This document shows, one piece after another, positions 40,762 to 47,264 of a stretch of DNA of 47,264 bases (position 1 is the stretch's first letter; each line of letters starts with the position of its first letter). Source of the stretch: Bacillota bacterium (GTDB lineage Bacteria; Bacillota; Bacilli; Paenibacillales; UBA4045); contig JAEZQY010000015.1 in assembly GCA_023441055.1 (NCBI GenBank), positions 1-47,264 on the forward strand, written 5' to 3'. The position numbers and the translations under genes were made by a program. Under the pieces are notes generated by a model. It saw nothing but the letters and a program-made list of their open reading frames with translations, made no database searches and had not been told where the DNA came from.

Positions 40762-40858
40762 TGGGTATAACCCAGAAAAGTCTTATATATTAATGTCATA
40801 ACGCAACAAAATAAATAAAAAAGCGTCTATTCGAGTAACTATTTTAAAGGGGATTATT

Positions 40859-41701
40859 ATGAAAACCATCATTGTTCAGTTTACTATTGTAATTGTCATA
40901 ATATTATTTACGGGATGTGCATCATCTGATACTAATCAAACTTCCAATGGACACTTATTAAATGAGCAAGAATCTAACACTCCCACGATTGAGAAAAAAA
41001 ACGACGAACCTATTGTAGAAACCTCTATTATTACACCTCAATCCACAAATGGAGTTAATAATGAAGTCATTGATGAAGATATTCGATGGACGAATAGAGA
41101 ACACGGATTTGCACTGGAAGGCAAGATTGCAGAGGATGGACTTCTTGAACTCACAACAGTTAAGTGGCAGAACAATGTGATAAATTCAATCTTTTGGAGA
41201 AATAGTGCTATGCGAGAACCATATGTATTCGTGCATGACTTAAATCAAGATCAAATGGACGAACTTATTGTTGTGAATATTTTAGATCATGGTTCTGGTT
41301 TTATAGTTACCGAGCCTCATGTGTTGAATTCTGAAACTTCAGAGGAAATCCCAATTGAATCGTTAGCGAATATTATTACTAAATTCGTCTCTTTCGAGTA
41401 TGAAAATTCGAAGAATTCTGTAGTGCTGAATGGGGATCAAGTCATATTTTCCGATGAAACGGAAGGCGGAAAAATTGAGGCGAAATTCAATGATTGGCTA
41501 AACCATACTGTCTTGGATGGTAAGTTGATTGGCTCAGTTCAGGTTGGGGATGGTACTGCTTCAGGAATTCGCGGATACTTAAATGTAACTTACAAGTATG
41601 AGACAGGACGCTTCACTAAAGATATTATTGAATTTAAGGAGGATCTCCCTGTAGGAGCTGAACCAATCCCGCTTACGTATTCCACTGAGGTTGAGGACTA
41701 A
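40859..41701 (+). CDS. Hypothetical lipoprotein (280 aa)
   Basis: The N-terminus MKTIIVQFTIVIVIILFTGC is a lipoprotein signal with lipobox LFTGC (Cys20), so the protein should be anchored on the outer face of the membrane. A polar linker rich in Asn, Thr and Glu runs to about residue 70, followed by a globular part with DLNQDQMDELIVV, reminiscent of FG-GAP/VCBS-like calcium loops. I do not recognise a family. The gene is clearly more AT-rich than the flanking core genes, with AT-ending codons, indicating recent acquisition. AAAGGGG precedes the ATG. Confidence 0.75.
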   Translation: MKTIIVQFTIVIVIILFTGCASSDTNQTSNGHLLNEQESNTPTIEKKNDEPIVETSIITPQSTNGVNNEVIDEDIRWTNREHGFALEGKIAEDGLLELTTVKWQNNVINSIFWRNSAMREPYVFVHDLNQDQMDELIVVNILDHGSGFIVTEPHVLNSETSEEIPIESLANIITKFVSFEYENSKNSVVLNGDQVIFSDETEGGKIEAKFNDWLNHTVLDGKLIGSVQVGDGTASGIRGYLNVTYKYETGRFTKDIIEFKEDLPVGAEPIPLTYSTEVED

Positions 41702-41911
41702 GGCACGCGGTCTGGAGCATTAGCGGTCTCATTTAACGGATAAAGGGCTTTTTATCACATCCAAAATGTGAACAGCTACCACTCAAGCTGGAATAGGCGG
41801 GATCGCTTTACAGAGTCTGACGATCCTGTGATTCAAAAATCCGCGCTGAATAAGGATTTCTAGTCTAATACTTTATTTTACACTTACGATTAATGGGAAT
41901 CGTTAGCGGAG
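41702..41911. other. 210-nt gap without a recognisable gene
   Basis: No ORF with an RBS is visible. The sequence is of intermediate base composition and may be a remnant of an inserted element, but I could not recognise any transposase or terminal repeat. It ends in the inverted repeat that covers the ydiF 3' end. Confidence 0.5.
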
Positions 41912-41934
41912 TTATTCTGCTAACGATTCCCATT
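41892..41934 (-). terminator. Long inverted repeat overlapping the ydiF stop, possible terminator
   Basis: Perfect 16-bp arms AATGGGAATCGTTAGC (41892-41907) and its complement (41919-41934) with an 11-nt loop containing the ydiF stop codon. No T-run follows on either strand, so it is a strong hairpin but not a standard terminator. Confidence 0.55.
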
Positions 41935-43846
41935 CGGTATAGCATTCATCGAGTGCAATGCGTGTATTATCGAGCTCGATCTGCAGCTCCTTAAGCTTCA
42001 CATAATCCTGGCTGACGGTCGGATCGGCCATCTTCTCTTCAATAGCGGTGGCAGACTGCTCCAGCTCAGCGATTTGCTCCTCTAGCTGCTCCAGCTTACG
42101 CAGCCGATTGCGCTCCTCGCGCTTAGCCTGCTTATCCGCTTCATAATCGGTCATAACCGGCTTATCGATCGCATTGTTCACCTTGGCTTTAGTCGATGTC
42201 AGTTCTTCCTCCGCCTTCGCTTCGACAAGTTCCTGCTTCTTCTCCAAATAATCATCATAATTTCCCAGGAAATAATCAACCCCATCCGCGCTTAGCTCCA
42301 TGATCCGCTCGGCAATCTTATTCAAGAAGTAGCGGTCATGGGAGATGAATAGCAACGTGCCCTCATAATCGAGCAGGGCGGACTCGAGCACTTCCTTACT
42401 ATATAGATCCAGATGGTTGGTTGGCTCATCGAGAATGAGCACATTCGCCTGCAGCAGCATGAGCTTCGTAAGGGATACTCTAGCTCGCTCACCGCCGCTA
42501 AGTGCCGAAATGCGCTTCTTCACATCCTCGCCGCTGAAGAGGAAGCTGCCGAGCACAGTGCGAATTCGCGCCTCCTCGAGATGGGGATAAGCGTTCCAGA
42601 CTTCTTCTAATATCGTATTGGTCGGGTTCAGACCGGATTGTTCTTGATCGTAGTAACCGATCTTCACATTGCTCCCCCACTCGACAGTTCCGCTCTGCAG
42701 CGGAAGCTCGCCGACCAGTGTGCGGAGCAAGGTGGTCTTCCCCGTACCGTTAGGGCCGATCAGCGCCATGGAATCCTGTCGCCTCATCTGAATGGAGACC
42801 GGACGATATAAGGGCTTGCCGGGCTCATAGGCATAAGATAAATCTCGAGCGTTCAGCACTTCCTTACCGGTCGGCCGCTCAATCTCGAAGCGGAAGGAAG
42901 CGCGCTTCAGATCACCGAGCGGTCTGTCGAGCCGATCCATTCGCTCGAGCGCATTCCTGCGGCTCTGTGCGCGCTTGGTGGTGGATGCGCGTGTAATGTT
43001 CTTGCGCACGAAGTCTTCCATTCTGGCGATCTCGTCCTGCTGCTTCTCATACTGCTTCATCTGGGAGGCGAATTCCGCTGCCTTCAGATCGATGAATCGG
43101 CTGTAATTGCCGGTATATCGCTTGGCGCTGTTGCGTTCGATTTCCACAATAGCATGGACGATCGCATCGAGGAAGAAGCGGTCATGGGAGACGACGATAA
43201 TCGCGCCTGGGTAGCCGCGGAGATAACTCTCGAGCCAGGTCAACGTAGGAATATCCAGATGGTTGGTCGGCTCATCGAGCAGCAGGAGGTCGGGCTCCTG
43301 CAGCAGCAGCTTGGCGAGCGCCAGCCGGGTCTTCTGACCGCCGCTGAGCGTTCGAATTGGGGTGCTCTGCGGGAAATCGCCGAAGCCCATGCCACTTAGA
43401 ATGCCGCGAATCTTCGCCTCCATCTCGAATCCGCCTTCTGCGCGGAACCATTCACTGCGATTCGCATAGCGATTTAGTGTATCCTCATAACTTTTAACAT
43501 CATTAATGATTTCCGGATCGGCCATATCCCGCTCTAGCTGGCGCAGCTCCTGCTCGGCTTCGACCAGGTGTGTGAATACGGACAGCAGCTCCTCGCCAAT
43601 TGTATGGTCGGAGATAAGTCCCGAGTTCTGTGCCAAGTATCCGACGGTGGTGTCCTTGGATTTATGAAGCTCGCCGGAGTCGAAGCTCAGCTCGCCCGCG
43701 ATGATCTGCAGCAGGGTAGATTTACCTGCGCCATTCACGCCGACCAGACCGATGCGCTCCCGTTCATCTACTTGAAAGGTAATATTAGATAGAATAGAGG
43801 TCGTTCCGTAGCTCTTAGAGATGTCGCTAACCTGCAAGCATAACAT
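41912..43846 (-). CDS. ydiF: ABC-F family ATPase YdiF
   Basis: A 644-aa soluble protein with two ATPase domains and no membrane domain. Domain 1 has GVNGAGKSTLL, TLSGGQKTRLALA and LLLLDEPTNHLD. The ABC-F linker (YEKQQDEIARMEDFVRKNI) joins it to domain 2, with GPNGTGKTTLL, ALSGGERARVSL and LILDEPTNHLD. The C-terminal coiled coil (residues about 560-640) is of the YdiF/Uup type. ABC-F proteins act at the ribosomal E-site to relieve stalled states. Its opposite orientation to tsaD and moaC matches the Bacillus order. A 10-kb accessory block separates it here from tsaD. Confidence 0.92.
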   Translation of the reverse strand: MLCLQVSDISKSYGTTSILSNITFQVDERERIGLVGVNGAGKSTLLQIIAGELSFDSGELHKSKDTTVGYLAQNSGLISDHTIGEELLSVFTHLVEAEQELRQLERDMADPEIINDVKSYEDTLNRYANRSEWFRAEGGFEMEAKIRGILSGMGFGDFPQSTPIRTLSGGQKTRLALAKLLLQEPDLLLLDEPTNHLDIPTLTWLESYLRGYPGAIIVVSHDRFFLDAIVHAIVEIERNSAKRYTGNYSRFIDLKAAEFASQMKQYEKQQDEIARMEDFVRKNITRASTTKRAQSRRNALERMDRLDRPLGDLKRASFRFEIERPTGKEVLNARDLSYAYEPGKPLYRPVSIQMRRQDSMALIGPNGTGKTTLLRTLVGELPLQSGTVEWGSNVKIGYYDQEQSGLNPTNTILEEVWNAYPHLEEARIRTVLGSFLFSGEDVKKRISALSGGERARVSLTKLMLLQANVLILDEPTNHLDLYSKEVLESALLDYEGTLLFISHDRYFLNKIAERIMELSADGVDYFLGNYDDYLEKKQELVEAKAEEELTSTKAKVNNAIDKPVMTDYEADKQAKREERNRLRKLEQLEEQIAELEQSATAIEEKMADPTVSQDYVKLKELQIELDNTRIALDECYTEWESLAE

Positions 43847-44030
43847 GTGTGGTCCTCCTGATCCTGCCTTGTGACAAGGGTTTCATAATCATCATACCGA
43901 TTTCACGAAGGAAAGAAAAGATCGCATCTGGAATGGGGCTTACAGCACATAGTCGATATGGCGAATATAAGGTCGGAATGTTACACTAATTGCAGGAAGT
44001 GAGCTTGGTGTGATAGGAGAAGTAAGCGAA

Positions 44031-44642
44031 ATGACACAGGAGCAATTGGAGAGGAAGCAGGCGCTGCGCGCGCGGATGTCGCTGGAGCGACAGGCTATTA
44101 CATCAGCTGAGCAGCGGCAGCATGCGACGCGAATCTGTCAGCATCTGGATGCGTATATGAAGGAGCATGCAGGCCTAGTTGCAGGGAGAACTGTGATGAC
44201 CTATATGCCGTTCCGTTCGGAGGCGGATGTGCTGCCGTTCACTGAACAGCTCTGGGCGGATGGGGTTGCTGTTGCGATGCCCAGGGTGGAGAAGACAACG
44301 AAGCAGCTTATGGTGCATCTGATTCGCGGATGCGATGAGCTGGAGATAGGCGCTTGGGGAATTATGGAGCCGAAGCTGTCGACGCCATTGGTGGATTCCG
44401 TAGCATCGATTGCGGCAGTGCTCGTCCCAGGTCTAGCATTCGATACAAGGGGCGGCCGGTTGGGCTACGGCGCAGGCTTCTATGATCGCTTCTTCGATCA
44501 ATTCGTCAGGCAGCAGCTGCCGATGCCGCTGCGTATTGGAGTATGTTACGGCGCGCAGCTAGTCGAAGCGGTTCCCATGGACACCCATGATTACCCCATG
44601 GATGCGGTTGTAACTGAGGCGGGAGTCTTGAGCGGGTGGTAG
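44031..44642 (+). CDS. 5-formyltetrahydrofolate cyclo-ligase
   Basis: A 203-aa enzyme converting 5-formyl-THF to 5,10-methenyl-THF with ATP. Family motifs are KQALRARM at the N-terminus, VMTYMPFRSEADV, the central WGIMEP and the C-terminal VLVPGLAFDTRGGRLGYGAG and FYDRFF (ATP and folate site). ATG at 44031 follows AGGAGAAG by 9 nt; a GTG at 44010 is less likely. It is the first of a co-directional set with moaC and moaB, but a 113-nt gap separates them. Confidence 0.93.
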   Translation: MTQEQLERKQALRARMSLERQAITSAEQRQHATRICQHLDAYMKEHAGLVAGRTVMTYMPFRSEADVLPFTEQLWADGVAVAMPRVEKTTKQLMVHLIRGCDELEIGAWGIMEPKLSTPLVDSVASIAAVLVPGLAFDTRGGRLGYGAGFYDRFFDQFVRQQLPMPLRIGVCYGAQLVEAVPMDTHDYPMDAVVTEAGVLSGW

Positions 44643-44755
44643 CTATATTTTACAGAGTGGGAAATGTTCATAAAAATGTGAAGAATGTCACTTCAAAGTA
44701 GTGTTGGTTATCGGGTGTTTGCGATACAATGAGTCAGGAGAGGGTGTGAAGCAGG

Positions 44756-45250
44756 GTGGATGAGCAGGGACAGCTTACGCATATGAATGAGCAAGGTCGG
44801 GCCAGAATGGTGGATATCACTGACAAGCAGGTGACGAGCAGAACTGCGGTTGCGCATACCACGGTTACGATGGCGCGTACGACGCTCACCCGTATCCATG
44901 AAGGGCGGATTGACAAGGGGGATGTTCTGGCGGTTGCGCAGGTAGCGGGCATAATGGCGGCGAAGCGGACATCCGATATTATACCGATGTGTCATCCGAT
45001 CCCAATCTCAGGGGTGAATATCACCTTCTCGGATAATAGCGACAACGAGCTGTATATTGAAGCGGAAGTGAAGACAACCGGTCAGACCGGCGTGGAGATG
45101 GAGGCGCTGACTGCGGTCTCGGCGGCCGCGCTGACTGTTTATGATATGTGCAAGGCGTTGCAGAAGGATATGGTGATCGGCCCGACACTCCTGATCGAGA
45201 AGACTGGCGGGAAGAATGGGCATTATCGCGCGGCAAAACCGATGATGTAA
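44756..45250 (+). CDS. moaC: Cyclic pyranopterin monophosphate synthase
   Basis: A 164-aa enzyme of molybdenum cofactor synthesis that makes cPMP with MoaA. It has RARMVDITDKQVTSRTA near the start, AGIMAAKRTSDIIPMCHPIP and the active-site region GVEMEALTAVSAAALTVYDM with KDMVIGP. The GTG start at 44756 fits the family N-terminus; ATG at 44783 is an alternative. A TACAAT at 44725-44730 may be its -10. moaA and other moco genes are not in the window, so synthesis must be completed elsewhere. Confidence 0.95.
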   Translation: MDEQGQLTHMNEQGRARMVDITDKQVTSRTAVAHTTVTMARTTLTRIHEGRIDKGDVLAVAQVAGIMAAKRTSDIIPMCHPIPISGVNITFSDNSDNELYIEAEVKTTGQTGVEMEALTAVSAAALTVYDMCKALQKDMVIGPTLLIEKTGGKNGHYRAAKPMM

Positions 45251-45266
45251 GGGGGCGTGAGGACAG

Positions 45267-45758
45267 ATGCTGTGGCGAGTAGCAATCTTAACGGCAAGTG
45301 ACCGAGGGTCTAGAGGCGAACGAGAGGATACGAGCGCTCAGGTGATTCGCGAGTTGGTGGAGGAGGAGCTTGGCGGCGAGATTATCGAGTACCGGATTGT
45401 TCCGGATGAGGTGGATGAGATTGCAGCGGCGCTCATCGAGATGGCAGATGGTCATCAGGCGGATCTTGTTCTGACAACAGGCGGGACGGGGCTGGCGCCA
45501 CGAGATGTGACGCCTGAGGCGACCGCGCTGGTGATCGATCGGCAGGTGCCGGGCTTCGCTGAGGCGATGCGCGCAACGGCTATGCTGAAGACCAGACGAG
45601 CCATGCTCTCGCGCGGGGTATGCGGGATTCGGGGCAGGACGCTGATCGTGAATTTGCCAGGCAGTCCGAAGGGCGTATCGGAGAATCTACTTGCGATTAT
45701 AGATATGCTTCCTCACGCGCTGGACATTCTCACTGGCCGATCGGGCGATCACGAGTAG
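45267..45758 (+). CDS. moaB: Molybdopterin adenylyltransferase/MoaB-Mog family
   Basis: A 163-aa MPT-binding fold protein. The motifs are RVAILTASDRGSRGEREDTS, VLTTGGTGLAPRDVTPEAT (molybdopterin-binding loop) and LIVNLPGSPKGVSENL. Mog/MoaB adenylates molybdopterin before metal insertion. It lies 16 nt after moaC. An open frame also begins at 45620 within it but is only the unread upstream part of tatA's frame. Confidence 0.92.
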   Translation: MLWRVAILTASDRGSRGEREDTSAQVIRELVEEELGGEIIEYRIVPDEVDEIAAALIEMADGHQADLVLTTGGTGLAPRDVTPEATALVIDRQVPGFAEAMRATAMLKTRRAMLSRGVCGIRGRTLIVNLPGSPKGVSENLLAIIDMLPHALDILTGRSGDHE

Positions 45759-45771
45759 ATGGGGCTTCGAT

Positions 45772-45800
45772 TTGTGGAATTAGGGAATCAGCGTTACAAT
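45772..45800 (+). promoter_or_regulatory. Probable promoter of tatA-tatC
   Basis: TTGTGG (45772-45777), 17-nt spacer and TACAAT (45795-45800), starting 13 nt after the moaB stop and ending 38 nt before the tatA start. Confidence 0.5.
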
Positions 45801-45838
45801 GTAGACATATTAATGAAGCTAGAAGGAGGAACCATGGT

Positions 45839-46096
45839 ATGTTAGGGAATATTGGATTGCCGACACTGCTGTTCATCGTGGTGATTGCGCTGCTCTTATT
45901 CGGTCCTAATAAGCTGCCTGAGCTGGGACGAGCGTTCGGGAAGACCCTGCGCGAATTCAAGAAAGGCACACAGGGCCTGATGGATGAGGAAGAGGAACAA
46001 GGGGCTAAGGGTGCGCGCAAGGATGTTGTCGCTACGGACGTGCTTGCTGCATCGGACAAGGAAGACAAGAACGATAATCGGAGATTGCCAGACTGA
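45839..46096 (+). CDS. tatA: Twin-arginine translocase subunit TatA
   Basis: An 85-aa membrane protein. A short N-terminal transmembrane helix (PTLLFIVVIALLLFG) is followed by the hinge PNKLPELGRAFG and the amphipathic helix KTLREFKKG, then an acidic tail (MDEEEEQ). It forms the pore for folded proteins with Tat signal peptides. ATG at 45839 has AAGGAGG 9 nt upstream; the ATG at 45834 runs into a stop. It overlaps tatC by TGATG. No separate TatB is expected in Bacillales. Confidence 0.95.
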   Translation: MLGNIGLPTLLFIVVIALLLFGPNKLPELGRAFGKTLREFKKGTQGLMDEEEEQGAKGARKDVVATDVLAASDKEDKNDNRRLPD

Positions 46097-46911
46097 TGAC
46101 ACAGCAGCAGACCAAGCAGAGTCCCTCTGCACAGCAACAAACCAAGCAGAGTCCATCTGCGCCGAAGCAGATGCCAATTATGGAACATATCGGAGAGCTG
46201 CGGAAGAGAGTGCTGTGGAGCGCGCTCTTTTTTGTGCTGGCGATGATTGTCGGTCTAGCGGTTGGGATGCCGATTATTCGATACTTGATGAGCGTAGAGC
46301 CTGTGAAGGGGATGGATCTGAATGCGTTCTCGCCGTGGGACGGGATCCGCATCTATATGCAGGTGGCCGTGTATGTGAGCTTCGTGCTCAGCCTGCCGTT
46401 CATCCTCGTGCAGCTATGGCTGTTCGTGAGGCCGGGCCTGCGTGATATCGAGCGCAAGGCGTCGCTCGTCTACATACCTGCAGCGATGCTGCTGTTCTTA
46501 CTAGGGCTGGCATTCGGTTATTTCGTTGTGTTCCCTATGGCCTTCTACTTTACTAATTTGCTCACAACTGGGCTCGGACTGTCCGAAACGTATGGATTAG
46601 CGAACTACTTCTCCTTCATGTTTAACATTCTAGTGCCGCTGTCGGTGTTATTCGAGCTGCCGATTGTGGTGCTGTTCCTCACGAAGCTGCGGCTTCTTAA
46701 CCCGAAGCGGATGAAGACGATGCGCCGCTATGCCTACGTTGTTCTAATAATCTTAGGGGCATTGATTACTCCGCCGGATCTGATCTCAGCGCTCATCGTA
46801 TCTGTGCCGATGATCCTGCTCTACGAGTTCAGCATTCTGCTCTCGAGACGTGTCTACCGCAAGCAGCTTGAAGCGGACAAGGCCTGGGAAGCGGAATACG
46901 GAGCGAAGTAG
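46096..46911 (+). CDS. tatC: Twin-arginine translocase subunit TatC
   Basis: A 271-aa protein with six transmembrane helices; it recognises the twin-arginine signal. Family features are HIGELRKRVLW at the start of helix 1, QLWLFVRPGLRDIERKAS and the FMFNILVPLSVLFELPIVV region. The N-terminus has an extra 22-residue segment made of two copies of QQQTKQSPSA, encoded by a recent direct duplication (about 46102-46164). The moco genes just upstream and Tat together fit export of molybdoenzymes. No terminator is visible after the stop. Confidence 0.93.
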   Translation: MTQQQTKQSPSAQQQTKQSPSAPKQMPIMEHIGELRKRVLWSALFFVLAMIVGLAVGMPIIRYLMSVEPVKGMDLNAFSPWDGIRIYMQVAVYVSFVLSLPFILVQLWLFVRPGLRDIERKASLVYIPAAMLLFLLGLAFGYFVVFPMAFYFTNLLTTGLGLSETYGLANYFSFMFNILVPLSVLFELPIVVLFLTKLRLLNPKRMKTMRRYAYVVLIILGALITPPDLISALIVSVPMILLYEFSILLSRRVYRKQLEADKAWEAEYGAK

Positions 46912-47062
46912 CTGGCGGGATGGTAGCATGCTGTTCGCAGGCTTTGGCTCGAACGTAGGCGGGGAGGCTGAACTGAAGCGGACGGATTACGTGGCAGAGG
47001 GGTATGACAGAGTAAACTGGTAAAAGTGCATGTGACTGAAATGGTTAGATGGCGTATCTGGG

Positions 47063-47264
47063 GTGCGAGACTAACTTTGGATGTGTCGTGCTTGATCAGC
47101 GAACTTGAGGGCGCTTGAACGATTCTGATTTTCGCTAATTCGCGTGCCCAGCTAAGCACGCATCTTCTAGCCGGTGGAAGTCCGGTCACAGGAGGGGCCA
47201 AGCCCCTGTGTAGCTAGGATACCTGCGCATGGCGAAATCTGTGCGTAGAAGCGTATCGACGAAA
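47063..47264 (+). other. Probable 5' end of a group II intron (cut by window edge)
   Basis: GTGCG at 47063 matches the group II intron 5' consensus. Downstream come structures usual for domain I: ATCAGCGAA (47096-47104) can pair with TTCGCTAAT (47131-47139), AGCCGGTGGAAGTCCGGTC forms a hairpin, and CACAGG...GGGGC pairs with GCCCCTGTG near 47188-47211. No coding frame starts in this part. A second candidate boundary is GTGCC at 47144. The intron-encoded reverse transcriptase would lie beyond the window. From 46912 to 47062 I see nothing recognisable. Confidence 0.5.

Noticed and set aside
40564..40855. Calling this the chromosomal oriC
   Set aside because: dnaA, dnaN, recF and rpmH are not nearby, and the flanking genes are accessory.
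41702..41891. Insertion-sequence remnant
   Set aside because: It looked degenerate in both strands, but no transposase motif or terminal repeat could be recognised.

Overview
The window looks like a chromosomal segment of a Paenibacillaceae-type Firmicute. Shine-Dalgarno sequences are strong (AAAGGAGG), GTG and TTG starts are frequent, and the right end carries the Bacillales order tsaE-tsaB-rimI-tsaD ... ydiF(-)-5-formyl-THF cyclo-ligase-moaC-moaB-tatA-tatC. All identifications are from reading motifs and gene order; no database search was run.

Layout. (1) 1-357: a tandem array of a 51-bp repeat, cut by the window edge. (2) 564-785: a small orphan gene with its own terminator. (3) 904-18890: a long co-directional exopolysaccharide locus. 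It begins with a PilZ (c-di-GMP) protein and a Wzz-like/BY-kinase pair, then a structured leader resembling the eps-associated RNA (EAR) with an intrinsic terminator. After these come an initiating sugar-phosphate transferase, glycosyltransferases, a Wzy-like polymerase, rfbA-rfbC-rfbB (no rfbD), VanZ, galU, a Wzx-like flippase, manC, a hexapeptide acyltransferase, two tandem paralogous NAD-binding/SAF-domain proteins and a GH26 mannanase-like hydrolase. (4) 18914-23962: a RiPP cluster built from lasso-peptide (paeninodin-type) parts: nucleotidyltransferase, ABC exporter, 39-residue precursor, HPr-kinase-like protein, PqqD/RRE protein, S26-like peptidase and XRE regulator. No lasso cyclase and no B2 protease are present, and the predicted core has no Asp or Glu, so it cannot form the lasso macrolactam. 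This is the strongest candidate for an undescribed system.

(5) 24147-28467: LytR-CpsA-Psr protein, a small CxxC protein, a bactofilin/M23 pair on the minus strand, and a ParM-like actin homologue with a small acidic partner. (6) 28515-31880: the t6A operon tsaE-tsaB-rimI-tsaD, in which TsaB and TsaD carry Ala/Gly/Val-rich insertions. (7) 31982-41701: about 10 kb of accessory DNA between tsaD and ydiF. It holds a second array of the same 51-bp repeat, an attenuated promoter, two tandem type I toxin-antitoxin modules, an SLH protein, a 1994-residue PKD-type secreted protein, a cluster of DnaA boxes beside AT-rich DNA, and an AT-rich lipoprotein gene. (8) 41912-46911: ydiF, 5-FCL, moaC, moaB, tatA, tatC. 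(9) 47063-end: what reads like the 5' end of a group II intron.

A palindrome of the form GATAC-N5-GTATC, or a close match, lies at the promoters of the PilZ/EPS operon, the RiPP cluster, the LCP gene and the small CxxC gene. This suggests that envelope polysaccharide, the peptide and the wall ligase share one regulator. The XRE protein between the RiPP and LCP genes is the nearest candidate, but that is inference.
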